A stretch of 64,000 bases of DNA, taken from the NCBI RefSeq assembly GCF_000720185.1, contig NZ_JOIY01000002.1, forward strand, positions 1 through 64,000. Direction: 5' to 3'. Made by a program: the position numbers and the translations under genes. This DNA is from Streptomyces sp. NRRL S-340. Its GTDB lineage: Bacteria; Actinomycetota; Actinomycetes; Streptomycetales; Streptomycetaceae. Below the pieces are notes generated by a model. It did no database searches and had not been told where the DNA came from. It worked only from the letters and a program-made list of their open reading frames with translations. The number at the start of each line of letters is the position of its first letter. Positions within the stretch are counted from its first letter, which is position 1. Below are positions 17,335-26,169 of this stretch, one piece after another.

Positions 17335-20106
17335 ATGGTCCGACTCCCGGGTCGAGCCGGTACCCGGTCGACCCGCCGTTCTGGCGGTCAGCGTCTTCAG
17401 CCGGCGCCCGGTTCCGCTCGTCGAGCGCGTGAGCGCGCCGAGCGGAACCGGGCCGCGGGCGGCTGGTTCGCGCGGCGGTGGGCGGCCCTGCGCGGCCGCA
17501 CCGTCGCCGGACAGGTGTTCGTGCTCCAGGTCGTCGTGGTGCTGCTGCTGGTCCTGGCCGCGGTCGTCGCCCTGGTGCTGCAGGTACAGCACGACAGCAC
17601 GCAGGAGGCCCGCGACCGGTCGCTGGCGGTCGCCGAGACGTTCGCCAACGCGCCGGGGACCGCCGCGGCACTCACCGGGCCCGATCCGACGGCCGTGCTG
17701 CAACCACGCGCCGAGGCGTCCCGCGCGGCGGCGCACGTCGACTTCATCGTCGTGATGAACACCGCCGGGATCCGCTACACCCACCCCGTGCCGGACCGGA
17801 TCGGCAAGAAGTTCGTGGGCACCATCGCCCCCGCGGTGCACGGCAGACCCGTGGTGGAGGAGATCAACGGGACCATCGGGCGCCTGGTGCAGGCGGTGGT
17901 GCCGGTCAAGGCACCCGACGGCACGGTGGTGGGGCTGGTGGCGGCCGGCATCACCACGCGCAACGCGGGGGGTCTCGCGGACCGGCAGCTGCCCGTCGTG
18001 CTGGGCGCGGCTGCCGTCGGCCTCGCCCTGGCCACCGCGGGGACCGCCCTGGTCAGCAGGCGGCTGCTGCGTCAGACGCACGGCCTGGGGCCGGGCGAGA
18101 TGACCCGGATGTACGAGCACCACGACGCGGTGCTCCACTCGGTGAGGGAGGGCGTGATCATCGTCGGCGACGACGGCCGGCTGCTCCTGGCCAACGACGA
18201 GGCGCACCGCCTGCTCGGCCTGCCCGAGGACGCCGAGGGCCGCCGGGTGCTCGGCCTGGGGCTGGATCCGGGCACGGCGGCACTGCTCGCCTCCGGGCGG
18301 ATCGCCACCGACGAGGTGCACCTGGTCGGCGACCGGTTGCTGGCGATCAACCAGCGGGCCACCGACCTGGAGGGCGGTCCCTCGGGCAGCGTGGCCACCC
18401 TGCGCGACTCCACGGAGCTGCGCGCGCTGTCCGGACGCGCGGAGGAGGCTCGCGAGCGCCTCAGCCTGCTCTACGACGCCGGGGTGGGCGTGGGCACCAC
18501 CCTGGACGTGACCCGGACCGCGGAGGAACTGGTGCGGGTGGCCGTACCCCGCTTCGCGGACTTCGCCACGGTGGACCTGTACGACGCCGTGCTGCGCGGC
18601 GAGGAGCCGGAGCAGGGTGCCGCGCTGCGCCGTGCGGCGGCCGGCGGCATCCGCGACGACGCGCCGCTGCTCCCGGTGGGCTCACAGATCCGCTTGGCGC
18701 CGTCCTCCCCGCAGGCGCGCAGCCTCGGCACCCGCCGGCCGGTCCTGGAACCGCGTGTCGAGGCCGCCCCCGGCGGGCCGGCGCAGGAGGCGGACGGCAC
18801 CGGACAGATGGCCCGGCACGGCATCCACTCGCTGATCACCGTCCCGGTGCGGGCGGGCAACGTGATCCTCGGTGTCGTCGACTTCTGGCGCTCGCAGGAG
18901 GACGAACCGTTCGACGCCGAGGAACTGGCCCTGGCCGAGGAGCTGGTGGCGCGGGCCGCGGTCTCCATCGACAACGCCCGGCGCTACACGCGCGAGCACG
19001 GCATGGCGGTCACCCTCCAGCGCAGTCTGCTGCCGCGCAGCCTGCCCGAGCAGGGTGCCCTCGAGATCGCCTACCGCTACCTGCCCGCGCAGGCGGGGGT
19101 GGGCGGGGACTGGTTCGACGTGCTGCCGCTGTCCGGGGCGCGGGTGGCGCTGGTCGTCGGGGACGTGGTCGGTCACGGGCTGCACGCGGCGGCCACGATG
19201 GGCCGGCTGCGCACGGCCGTGCACAACTTCTCCGCCCTGGACCTGCCGCCGGACGAACTGCTGGGTCTGCTGGACGAGATGGTGGACCGGATCGACCAGG
19301 ACGAGAGGACCGGGGCCACCGACGGTGCCGGCGCGCCCGTGATCGGCGCGACCTGCCTCTACGCGGTCTACGATCCCGTCTCCCGGCGCTGCTCGATCGC
19401 CCGCGCCGGCCACCCGCCGCCGGCCGTGATCGCCCCCGGCGGCGAGGTGACGTTCGCCGACGTGCCCGCCGGGCCCCCGCTCGGGCTGGGCGGTCTGCCG
19501 TTCGAGACGGCCGAGCTGGAACTCGCCGAGGGCAGCCGTCTGGTGCTGTACACCGACGGGCTCGTCGAGGACCGGGCGCTCGACATCGACGTGGGCCTGG
19601 AGGAACTGCGCGGCGCGCTCTCCTCGGCGGGCCCGTCGCCCGAGGAGACGTGCCGCGCCGTGCTGGACTCGCGGCTGCCGTTCCGGCCGGGCGACGACAT
19701 CGCGCTGCTCGTCGCCCGGACGCGGGCGCTGGGCGCCGACCGGACGGCCGAGTGGGAGGTGCCCGCGGACCCGGCGGCCGTCGGCGACGTACGGGCCTCG
19801 GTGAGCCGCTGCCTCGCGCGGTGGGGGCTGGAGGAGGCGGCCTTCACCACGGAGCTGATCCTCAGTGAGCTGGTGACCAACGCCATCCGCTACGGCAGCA
19901 CGCCCATCCGGGTGCGGATGCTGCGCGACACCGCCCTGATCTGCGAGGTCTTCGACAGCAGCAGCACCTCGCCGCACCTGCGGTACGCGGCCTCCACCGA
20001 CGAGGGCGGCCGGGGTCTGTTCCTGGTGGCGCAGCTCGCGGACCGCTGGGGCACCCGCTACACGCCCACCGGGAAGGTGATCTGGGCGGAGCAGTCCCTG
20101 TCCTGA
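17335..20106 (+). CDS. Membrane sensor PP2C phosphatase (Cache-PAS-GAF-SpoIIE-HATPase)
   Basis: This 923-residue signalling protein has a basic tail, a transmembrane helix at about 60-82, an extracellular single-Cache-like sensor (about 83-215) and a second helix near 222-242. Inside the cell follow a PAS domain (about 265-350), a GAF domain (about 385-555), a SpoIIE-type PP2C phosphatase (about 580-785, with GGDWFDVLPL, GDVVGHG and the late aspartates) and an anti-sigma HATPase (about 800-920, LILSELVTNAIRYG). It probably senses an extracellular small molecule and tunes an anti-sigma/anti-anti-sigma switch by both dephosphorylation and kinase activity. No partner STAS gene lies nearby. ATG 17335 has no ribosome site and may be leaderless. 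Confidence 0.9.
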   Translation: MVRLPGRAGTRSTRRSGGQRLQPAPGSARRARERAERNRAAGGWFARRWAALRGRTVAGQVFVLQVVVVLLLVLAAVVALVLQVQHDSTQEARDRSLAVAETFANAPGTAAALTGPDPTAVLQPRAEASRAAAHVDFIVVMNTAGIRYTHPVPDRIGKKFVGTIAPAVHGRPVVEEINGTIGRLVQAVVPVKAPDGTVVGLVAAGITTRNAGGLADRQLPVVLGAAAVGLALATAGTALVSRRLLRQTHGLGPGEMTRMYEHHDAVLHSVREGVIIVGDDGRLLLANDEAHRLLGLPEDAEGRRVLGLGLDPGTAALLASGRIATDEVHLVGDRLLAINQRATDLEGGPSGSVATLRDSTELRALSGRAEEARERLSLLYDAGVGVGTTLDVTRTAEELVRVAVPRFADFATVDLYDAVLRGEEPEQGAALRRAAAGGIRDDAPLLPVGSQIRLAPSSPQARSLGTRRPVLEPRVEAAPGGPAQEADGTGQMARHGIHSLITVPVRAGNVILGVVDFWRSQEDEPFDAEELALAEELVARAAVSIDNARRYTREHGMAVTLQRSLLPRSLPEQGALEIAYRYLPAQAGVGGDWFDVLPLSGARVALVVGDVVGHGLHAAATMGRLRTAVHNFSALDLPPDELLGLLDEMVDRIDQDERTGATDGAGAPVIGATCLYAVYDPVSRRCSIARAGHPPPAVIAPGGEVTFADVPAGPPLGLGGLPFETAELELAEGSRLVLYTDGLVEDRALDIDVGLEELRGALSSAGPSPEETCRAVLDSRLPFRPGDDIALLVARTRALGADRTAEWEVPADPAAVGDVRASVSRCLARWGLEEAAFTTELILSELVTNAIRYGSTPIRVRMLRDTALICEVFDSSSTSPHLRYAASTDEGGRGLFLVAQLADRWGTRYTPTGKVIWAEQSLS

Positions 20107-20200
20107 ACCCGGCGTCCGCCCTCTCGTGTTCCCTCCCTGCTCCCCTCGTTCGTTCCTACGAATTCGTGCACGACGGGTGCCCACCTGTTCGAGCCTCTGG

Positions 20201-20215
20201 TAGGAAACCTTCCTA
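20201..20215 (+). promoter_or_regulatory. CsnR-type operator upstream of chitosanase
   Basis: The 15-base palindrome TAGGAA-ACC-TTCCTA contains GGAAACCTTC. This matches nine of ten positions of the RGAAASTTTC box, as I recall it, bound by the ROK-family repressor CsnR at actinomycete chitosanase genes. It lies 55 bases before the start codon. Chitosan oligomers would relieve repression. Confidence 0.65.
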
Positions 20216-20269
20216 TCAGTTGGTCCTCCGGGCCGACTCCGCACCCCCCACTCCCCCTTGGAGCCCAAC

Positions 20270-21112
20270 GTGCATCCGAACCCCGACACGGCCCGCCCGG
20301 CCGGTGCCTCCCGCCGTACCGTCCTCGCCCTCCTCGGCGCCGGCGCGGTCGCCGTCCCGCTGCTCGGCGCCGTTCCGCGGGCGGTGGCCGCCCCGGCGGC
20401 GGCGCCCGGCCTGGACGACCCGGCGAAGAAGGAGATCGCCATGAAGCTGGTGTCGAGCGCGGAGAACTCCTCGCTCGACTGGAAGGCGCAGTACAAGTAC
20501 ATCGAGGACATCGGCGACGGCCGCGGCTACACCGCCGGCATCATCGGCTTCTGCTCCGGCACCGGCGACATGCTCGACCTGGTCCAGCTCTACACCGACC
20601 GCAAGCCGGGCAACGTCCTGGCCAAGTACCTGCCCGCGCTGCGCAAGGTCAACGGCAGCGACTCGCACTCCGGCCTCGGCTCGGCGTTCGTCTCGGCCTG
20701 GCGCACCGCGGCCAAGGACAGCGCCTTCCAGCAGGCCCAGAACGACGAGCGGGACCGGGTGTACTTCAACCCGGCGGTCTCCCAGGGCAAGACCGACGGG
20801 CTGCGCGCGCTCGGCCAGTTCGCCTACTACGACGCCATCGTCATGCACGGCGACGGCGACGACTCCACCAGCTTCCGCAACATCCGCAAGCGGGCGCTGC
20901 GCAGCGCCGAGCCGCCGGCGCAGGGCGGCGACGAGACGGCGTACCTGAACGCGTTCCTGGACGCGCGGGTGTGGGCCATGAAGCAGGAGGAGGCGCACAG
21001 CGACACCAGCAGGGTCGACACCGCGCAGCGGGTCTTCCTGCGCAAGGGCAACCTGGACCTGAAGACGCCGCTGGACTGGAAGGTGTACGGCGACTCGTAC
21101 CACATCGGCTGA
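20270..21112 (+). CDS. csnA: Secreted GH46 chitosanase
   Basis: The 280-residue enzyme carries a Tat-type signal (SRRTVLALLGAGAVAVPLLG, processing near residue 41). The mature GH46 domain has the catalytic glutamate in SSAENSSLDW and the catalytic aspartate in EDIGDGRGYTAG. It cleaves beta-1,4 links in chitosan outside the cell with inversion. Length and ends match Streptomyces CsnA. GTG 20270 is preceded by GGAG six bases away; the TTG 12 bases further up lacks one. The CsnR-like operator upstream indicates induction by chitosan oligosaccharides. The next gene is convergent. Confidence 0.93.
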   Translation: MHPNPDTARPAGASRRTVLALLGAGAVAVPLLGAVPRAVAAPAAAPGLDDPAKKEIAMKLVSSAENSSLDWKAQYKYIEDIGDGRGYTAGIIGFCSGTGDMLDLVQLYTDRKPGNVLAKYLPALRKVNGSDSHSGLGSAFVSAWRTAAKDSAFQQAQNDERDRVYFNPAVSQGKTDGLRALGQFAYYDAIVMHGDGDDSTSFRNIRKRALRSAEPPAQGGDETAYLNAFLDARVWAMKQEEAHSDTSRVDTAQRVFLRKGNLDLKTPLDWKVYGDSYHIG

Positions 21113-21139
21113 CCGCCGGGCGGGCCCCGGGGCCGGCGG
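21113..21139. terminator. Hairpin between convergent csnA and GH15 genes
   Basis: CCGCCGG (21113-21119) pairs with CCGGCGG (21133-21139) directly after the chitosanase stop codon. Confidence 0.5.
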
Positions 21140-21152
21140 ACGGCTCCCGGGG

Positions 21153-22985
21153 TCAGCCGAGGGCACGGTCCAGGTTGTAGGCGGCGCTGATCAGGGACAG
21201 GTGGGTGAAGGCCTGCGGGAAGTTGCCCTGCTGTTCGCCGGTGCGGCCGATCTCCTCCGCGTACAGGCCCAGGTGGTTGGCGTAGGTGAGCATCTTCTCG
21301 AACGCGAGGCGGGCCTCGTCCAGGCGCCCGGCGCGGGTCAGTGCCTCGACGTACCAGAAGGAGCAGATCGAGAAGGTGCCCTCGTCGCCGCTCACCCCGT
21401 CGGGGCTGGTGCGCGGGTCGTAGCGGTAGACGAGGGAGTCGGAGACCAGGTCCTCGGTGAGCGCGTCGAGGGTGGCCAGCCACTTGGGGTCGGTGGGGGC
21501 GATGAACTTGGCGAGCGGCATCATCAGGACGGCGGCGTCCAGCACGTCGCCGCCCTCGTACTGGACGAACGCCTGCCGCCGCCGCGACCAGCCGCGGTCC
21601 ATGATGCGGCGGTAGATCGCGTCCCGGCCGCGCTGCCAGCGGGCCAGGTCGGCGGGCAGGCCGCGGCGGTTGGCCAGCCGGATCGCGCGTTCGACGGCCA
21701 CCCAGCACATCAGGCGCGAGTACAGGAAGTTCCGGCGCCCACCGCGGGTCTCCCACACGCCTTCGTCGGGCTGGTCCCAGTGCTCGCAGACCCAGTCGAC
21801 CAGCGCGCACACGTCGTCCCACTGGGCGCTGGAGATCGGCTCGGCCCACTTGTCGTAGAGGTAGATGGAGTCGATCAGGGCGCCGTAGATGTCGAGCTGG
21901 AGCTGGTCGGCGGCGGCGTTGCCGACCCGGACCGGGGCGGAGCCCTGGTGCCCCTCCAGGTGGGGCAGCTCGCGCTCGGGGAGGTCGGTGCGGCCGTCGA
22001 TGCCGTACATGATCTGCAGCGGGCCGGTCGCCCTGCCGTCGCCCGGGCTGATGTGCCGGGTGACGAACCGCATGAAGGCCGCGGCCTCGCCGCTGAAGCC
22101 GAGGCGCAGCAGGGCGTAGACGGCGAAGGCGGCGTCGCGCACCCAGACGTAGCGGTAGTCCCAGTTGCGCTCGCCGCCGACGCGCTCGGGCAGGCTGGTG
22201 GTGGGCGCGGCGACGATGGCGCCGGTGGGGGCGTAGGTGAGGAGTTTGAGGGTGAGGGCGGAGCGGTGCACCATCTCCCGCCAGCGGCCCCGGTAGCGGG
22301 ACTGCGCGATCCAGCGCCGCCAGTACGCCACGGTGGCCGCGAACTGCTCCTCCGCCTCGGTCCGCGCGCACCGGCGCGGGGCCACCTCGCCGCCGACCTG
22401 GTCGAGGGCGAAGACGGCGGACTCGCCCTCGGTGAGCTTGAAGTCGGCCCGGACGTCGGGTCCCTCGGTCTCCAGCGGCACGGTGGCCGTGAGGGCGAGG
22501 GCCAGGCCCGCGGACTCGAACAGGGTCATGCAGCCCTCCGTGCGCACCGTGTGCGGGTCGGCGCCGTAGCCGAAGCGCGGGGCCACGCGCACGCGGAACG
22601 GGACGGTGCCCCGCACGCACACCACGCGCCGGATCAGCCGGTGACGTTCGGCCTCGCCCAGGTCGCCCGAGACCGGCATGAAGTCCTGCACCTCCCCGAC
22701 GCCGTCCTCGGTGAAGAACCGGGTGATCAGCACATTGGTGTCGGGGAAGTAGAACTGCTTGGTGCGTGCTCCCTGGGCCGCGGCGAGTTCGAAGCAGCCG
22801 CCCCGCTCGGCGTCCAGCACGGCGGCGAAGACGCTAGGGGCGTCGAAGGCGGGGCAGCAGTACCAGTCGATGGTGCCGTCGGTGCCGACCAGGGCGACCG
22901 TGCGCAGGTCGCCGATCAGACCGTGGTCGGCGATCGGCACGTACCGGCGTGCGCCCGCCGGCGGCGGGCCTGAGCTGTCGGTCAT
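21153..22985 (-). CDS. Glycoside hydrolase family 15 (trehalase or glucoamylase-like)
   Basis: The 610-residue cytoplasmic protein has an N-terminal beta-sandwich (about 1-220, with IGDLRTVALVGTDGTIDWYC) and a C-terminal (alpha/alpha)6 barrel. RNWDYRYVWVRDAAF (about 290) marks the substrate site, and the catalytic glutamate is in SGDEGTFSICSFW near residue 535. In mycobacteria this type is a trehalase; in other actinomycetes it may act on maltooligosaccharides. GGGAGG precedes ATG 22985, while the open frame continues upstream without support. It ends close to the convergent chitosanase gene and is probably monocistronic. Confidence 0.88.
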   Translation of the reverse strand: MTDSSGPPPAGARRYVPIADHGLIGDLRTVALVGTDGTIDWYCCPAFDAPSVFAAVLDAERGGCFELAAAQGARTKQFYFPDTNVLITRFFTEDGVGEVQDFMPVSGDLGEAERHRLIRRVVCVRGTVPFRVRVAPRFGYGADPHTVRTEGCMTLFESAGLALALTATVPLETEGPDVRADFKLTEGESAVFALDQVGGEVAPRRCARTEAEEQFAATVAYWRRWIAQSRYRGRWREMVHRSALTLKLLTYAPTGAIVAAPTTSLPERVGGERNWDYRYVWVRDAAFAVYALLRLGFSGEAAAFMRFVTRHISPGDGRATGPLQIMYGIDGRTDLPERELPHLEGHQGSAPVRVGNAAADQLQLDIYGALIDSIYLYDKWAEPISSAQWDDVCALVDWVCEHWDQPDEGVWETRGGRRNFLYSRLMCWVAVERAIRLANRRGLPADLARWQRGRDAIYRRIMDRGWSRRRQAFVQYEGGDVLDAAVLMMPLAKFIAPTDPKWLATLDALTEDLVSDSLVYRYDPRTSPDGVSGDEGTFSICSFWYVEALTRAGRLDEARLAFEKMLTYANHLGLYAEEIGRTGEQQGNFPQAFTHLSLISAAYNLDRALG

Positions 22986-23265
22986 CGCTGCGGCCTCCCT
23001 GCCGGGTCGCGCGGCCCCCGCGTCTGCCGCCCCGGCGCCTTGGCCGGGTCCTTCCAGCTTACGGAGCGGGCCGGTAGAACGGAGGTTTCCGGACGGGACG
23101 GTCCGGTACTCCTGAAGCGGGCCGGGGCCGGCCCGCACGGTGCGGCGGCCCTTCCGGATGCAGGGTGCGGCGCGGCGGGCAATCGTAGGAGGAGGTCCCG
23201 GTCCCGCGGCACGGGCGGCGCAGTCCGGACCCGGGCGGGTACCCGGCCGGACCCGAGGAGGACAC

Positions 23266-23490
23266 ATGTCGATGTCAGAGCCCGACGCATCCCGTTCGCC
23301 CGAAGCGTCCCGTTCGCCAGGCAACCGCTGCACGCCGGACAGCGTGCTCCACGCCCGTACCGGCACCGACGTCTCGCCCGAGGACGTCGTGCTGGCCGCG
23401 GGGCGTGACATCACCCCGCGCAACCTGGAGTGGGCCAAGCGCAAGATCGAGACCGAGGGGCCTGCCGCCCTGGACAAACTGCTGCCCTAG
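23266..23490 (+). CDS. Small conserved-looking protein, 74 aa
   Basis: The first 30 residues repeat Ser/Pro/Glu/Ala segments (DASRSPEASRSPG) and look disordered. The C-terminal half (EDVVLAAGRDITPRNLEWAKRKI and on to LDKLLP) is a compact helical segment with strong codon bias, which supports a real gene. I do not know a function. GAGGAG sits five bases before ATG 23266. Two hairpins follow the stop codon. Confidence 0.75.
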   Translation: MSMSEPDASRSPEASRSPGNRCTPDSVLHARTGTDVSPEDVVLAAGRDITPRNLEWAKRKIETEGPAALDKLLP

Positions 23491-23496
23491 CTGAGG

Positions 23497-23555
23497 GCGG
23501 ACCGCGGGGTCCGCCGGCGTGACGGGGACCGGAGCCGTGGGCTGCGGTCCCCGTC
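23497..23555 (+). terminator. Tandem terminator hairpins
   Basis: GCGGACC/GGTCCGC (23497-23514, four-base loop) is followed by an 11-bp stem GACGGGGACCG/CGGTCCCCGTC (23521-23555). Both lie just after the small gene. Confidence 0.7.
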
Positions 23556-23740
23556 CGTGCCGGGTGCCTTCCGCCGCGCGCCTACCGCGAGTCGCCTACC
23601 GCGAGTCCGCGGGCCCGCCCGGGCGGGGCGGGAGAACCGTTGCGCGGCCGGGGGGCCGCCGGGCCGGCGAGAACCGCAGCGGGGCCGCGCCCGCCCCGGC
23701 AGGACGGAGCGGACCCGTCTGCGGCGGTAGTACAGCCCGG

Positions 23741-23886
23741 CGGTGCCGGAGCCGTAGGCCGGTGCCCGAGCCGTACGCGGCGGTGCCGGAGCCGTAGGCC
23801 GGTGCCCGAGCCGTACGCGGCGGTGCCGGAGCCGTAGGCCGGTGCCCGAGCCGTAGGCCGGTGCCGGAGCCGTAAGCGGCGGTGCC
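23741..23886. repeat. 40-bp tandem repeat array (about 20-bp subunits)
   Basis: The unit cggtgccggagccgtaggc alternates with cggtgcccgagccgtacgcgg. Two identical 40-base copies (23741-23780, 23781-23820) are followed by degenerate copies ending at the stop codon of the DUF5709 gene, for seven full subunits and a partial eighth. There are no unique spacers, so it is not CRISPR. Together with 23556-23740, which is GC-rich and featureless, it fills the gap between two genes. Confidence 0.9.
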
Positions 23887-23887
23887 G

Positions 23888-24376
23888 TCAGCGCCCGGTG
23901 TCCTCGCCGGGCAGGGTGCTGTTGTCCTCGACGACGTGCACGGCGGCCTCCTCGGCGCCCGCGGCTCCCCCGTCGATGCCTGCGTCGAAGGCGACCTCCT
24001 CCTTGGTGGTGTCGGCGTGCGCGCCCTCGTCCGGGGCGACCAGGCGCCCGGCGCGCTCGTCCCCCGCCTCGGGGTCGACCGGCTCGCCCTCGCCGCCGGG
24101 GAGGTCGCCCGTGCCGTCGCCCTCCGGCTCGCCCGTGTCGGGCTGCTCCTGGGCCAGCCGCTGGTCGAGGCTCTCGCCCTCGTGCTGTTCGGCGGCCGTG
24201 GTGCCGTACTTGTCGACGCCGAGCGGCTTCTCGGGCGGTGAGTAGCCCTCGTCGAGGGTGTCGTCGTAGGTCCGCTCGCCGATCGCGTCCTGCATGTCCA
24301 GCGGCGCGGCGTCCTCCTGCTCCTCGTTGTTCCCGGTGGGCTGGTAGGCGTCGTCGGCCATCGGATCGGTGCTCAC
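23888..24376 (-). CDS. DUF5709 family protein
   Basis: The 162-residue protein is highly acidic and predicted to be disordered. It carries the family's conserved stretches LDMQDAIGERTYDDTLDEGYSPPEKP, written here in parts: LDMQDA, DEGYSPPEKP and KYGTTAAEQHEGESLDQRL. The function is unknown, although relatives are common in Streptomyces. GTG 24376 has GGAGG six bases upstream. Its frame stays open into the transporter relic above it, so an N-terminally extended fusion is formally possible. Tandem repeats begin at its stop codon. Confidence 0.8.
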   Translation of the reverse strand: MSTDPMADDAYQPTGNNEEQEDAAPLDMQDAIGERTYDDTLDEGYSPPEKPLGVDKYGTTAAEQHEGESLDQRLAQEQPDTGEPEGDGTGDLPGGEGEPVDPEAGDERAGRLVAPDEGAHADTTKEEVAFDAGIDGGAAGAEEAAVHVVEDNSTLPGEDTGR

Positions 24377-24484
24377 GGGTGCCTCCCTCGCGGCGGCTTG
24401 CGGTCGCGGTGTCGTGCTCCGCGTTTCCCGCCGCGGGCGCTCCAATCCCCCGGGCCGCGGATTCCCCCGGTCAGGGACGTGCGG

Positions 24485-24622
24485 GGCGAGCACGAACGCG
24501 GCCATCGCGCCGGCCCTGGTCCACTCCTGCCGCGTCATGGAGGTGCGGACGCGGTGCCAGGCCGAGCGCTGGGCCTCGGCCCTGGCGGGGAGGAGCGGAG
24601 TGGGACCAGGGGCGGCCGTCAT
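24485..24622 (-). pseudogene. N-terminal relic of a HoxN/NixA-type nickel-cobalt transporter
   Basis: From ATG 24622 (AAGGAAAG upstream) the frame reads about 46 residues. It ends in HRVRTSMTRQEWTRAGAMAAFVLA, matching in parts the N-terminus and start of helix 1 of HoxN-family permeases. The homology stops abruptly: the next residues (PHVPDRGNPRPGG) are not membrane-like and run on in frame into the DUF5709 gene. The rest of the transporter is missing, consistent with a deletion that joined its 5' end to this locus. Family assignment rests on a short stretch. Confidence 0.5.
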
Positions 24623-24688
24623 GGGGAGCTTTCCTTCGGTGGAGGGTGCCCGAGGCCGCACCGGGCGGCTTCTTGTCATTCACCCATC

Positions 24689-24703
24689 TGCGAATGATGT
24701 GCA
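24689..24703 (-). promoter_or_regulatory. Nur/Fur-family operator candidate upstream of the transporter relic
   Basis: TGCGAATGATGTGCA has TGC and GCA separated by nine bases. This is the spacing in the Streptomyces Nur (nickel) box tTGCaa-N5-ttGCAA as I recall it. It lies 66 bases before the relic's ATG. A nickel operator next to a nickel-transporter relic supports both readings, but the match is partial. Confidence 0.4.
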
Positions 24704-24810
24704 GTAAAGCCCGTGATGGATCTTGACCATGGGAGGGGAGAGTCCGCCGCGCCCCTGGCCGCGGTGCGCCACGACACGGTCGTGCCGCTCAGGCGCCGTG
24801 ACCGGCCGTT

Positions 24811-26169
24811 TCAGGCCGCCAGCAGGCCGCGGCCGAGCCAGTCGGCGGAGTCCCGCACTCCGGGCAGGACGAAGAAGTAACCGCCGCCGGTCGGCGAGAT
24901 GTAGTCGACGAGCGGCTCGTCGATCAGCCGGGTCTGGGTCGCCTCGAACTGGCGGACGACGTCCTGCTGGTAGCAGCAGAAGACGAGGCCCATGTCGAGG
25001 TTGCCGACGTTGTCGACGCCCCGGTCGTAGTTGTAGCCGCGGCGCAGCAGACGGGAGGCGTCGGTGGCGGCGGTGCGCGGGTTGGCGAGCCGGATGTGGG
25101 AGTCCAGCGGGATCGCGGTGCCGTGCGGGTCCTTGGCGTACTGGGGGACGTCGGTCTCCCGGACGCCGTCCAGCGGGGCGCCGGTGTCCTTGCGGCGGCC
25201 GAACATCTTCTCCTGCTCGGTCAGGGAGACCCGGTCCCAGAACTCCACCAGCATGCGGATGATCCGGATGACCTGGTAGCTGCCCCCGGTCGCCCAGGCG
25301 GGCTCGCCCTGGCCCGCGCCCACCCAGATCAGGCGGTCGGTCTCCCGCGCGGAGGTGACGTCCGGGTTGGCGATGCCGTCCTTGAAGCCGAGCAGGTTGC
25401 GCTGTGTTCCGGTGGGGCGCGGGGTGTTCTGGAATCCGTCGATGCGCCACTTGACCTGCAGGGCGCCGCGGGTGTGCCGGGCGATGTCGCGCAGGGCGTG
25501 CAGCACGGTGTCCCGGCGGTTCGCGCAGATCTGCAGGGACAGGTCCCCGTGGCACTCGGCGGCCCGGAGGCTGTCGTTGGGGAAGGTGCGCATCGGGGTG
25601 AGCCGGCGCGGCCTGGCCCCGGCGAGGCCGTAGCGGTCGTCGAAGAGGGAGGCGCCGACGCCCACGGTGACGGTGAGGGCGTCGGCGGGGACCTCCGGGC
25701 CGAGGATGCCGCTGTCGGACGGCGGGGCGCCGACACCCAGGTCGGCGGGGGTGCCGCCGGCGGTGAGGAGGCGGGCCCGCTCGGTGAGCGTCCTCAGCAG
25801 GTCGGCCAGTTCCCGGCGGCCGTCGGCGATGACGTCGAAGGAGACGAACGCGGCGGCGGCCTGGGCCGGGGTGACGACGCCCGCCTGGTGGACGCCGTGG
25901 AAGGGGATCTCCGTCGGCTCGGAGGAGTCGGCGGCGTGCGCCTCGGCGGTGCCGGTCCGGCCCAGCGCGAGTCCTCCGCCGGCCAGGACCGCGCCTGCGG
26001 CCCCGGCCCCGAGGGCCGTACGGACGAAGGTCCGGCGGCCGTGACCGGCGGGGCAGCCGCCCGAGGGGGCGGGCGTGGCGGCGGACGGCATGGAGGGGTT
26101 CCCTTCGGGGTCGGCGGTGGTGGCGGGGCTGACGGGGGCTGCCGCGCGGTCCGCGCGGGGTGCGGACAT
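24811..26169 (-). CDS. efeB: EfeB, Tat-exported Dyp-type haem peroxidase / deferrochelatase
   Basis: The 452-residue protein has a Tat signal ([22 protein letters not shown], in an extended N-terminus) and a two-lobed dye-decolourising peroxidase fold. The GxxDG motif is in [11 protein letters not shown] (about 235) and the haem-ligand region is HIRLANPR (about 325). It works with EfeU and EfeO in ferrous iron uptake or iron recovery from haem outside the membrane. Its start codon overlaps the EfeUO stop (TGATG), so the two are coupled; an internal ATG at 26091 is the alternative and would still leave the Tat motif. Confidence 0.9.
   Translation of the reverse strand: MSAPRADRAAAPVSPATTADPEGNPSMPSAATPAPSGGCPAGHGRRTFVRTALGAGAAGAVLAGGGLALGRTGTAEAHAADSSEPTEIPFHGVHQAGVVTPAQAAAAFVSFDVIADGRRELADLLRTLTERARLLTAGGTPADLGVGAPPSDSGILGPEVPADALTVTVGVGASLFDDRYGLAGARPRRLTPMRTFPNDSLRAAECHGDLSLQICANRRDTVLHALRDIARHTRGALQVKWRIDGFQNTPRPTGTQRNLLGFKDGIANPDVTSARETDRLIWVGAGQGEPAWATGGSYQVIRIIRMLVEFWDRVSLTEQEKMFGRRKDTGAPLDGVRETDVPQYAKDPHGTAIPLDSHIRLANPRTAATDASRLLRRGYNYDRGVDNVGNLDMGLVFCCYQQDVVRQFEATQTRLIDEPLVDYISPTGGGYFFVLPGVRDSADWLGRGLLAA

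Noticed and set aside
23741..23886. CRISPR-like array
   Set aside because: The units are directly adjacent with no unique spacers, and no cas gene is present. It is a simple tandem repeat.
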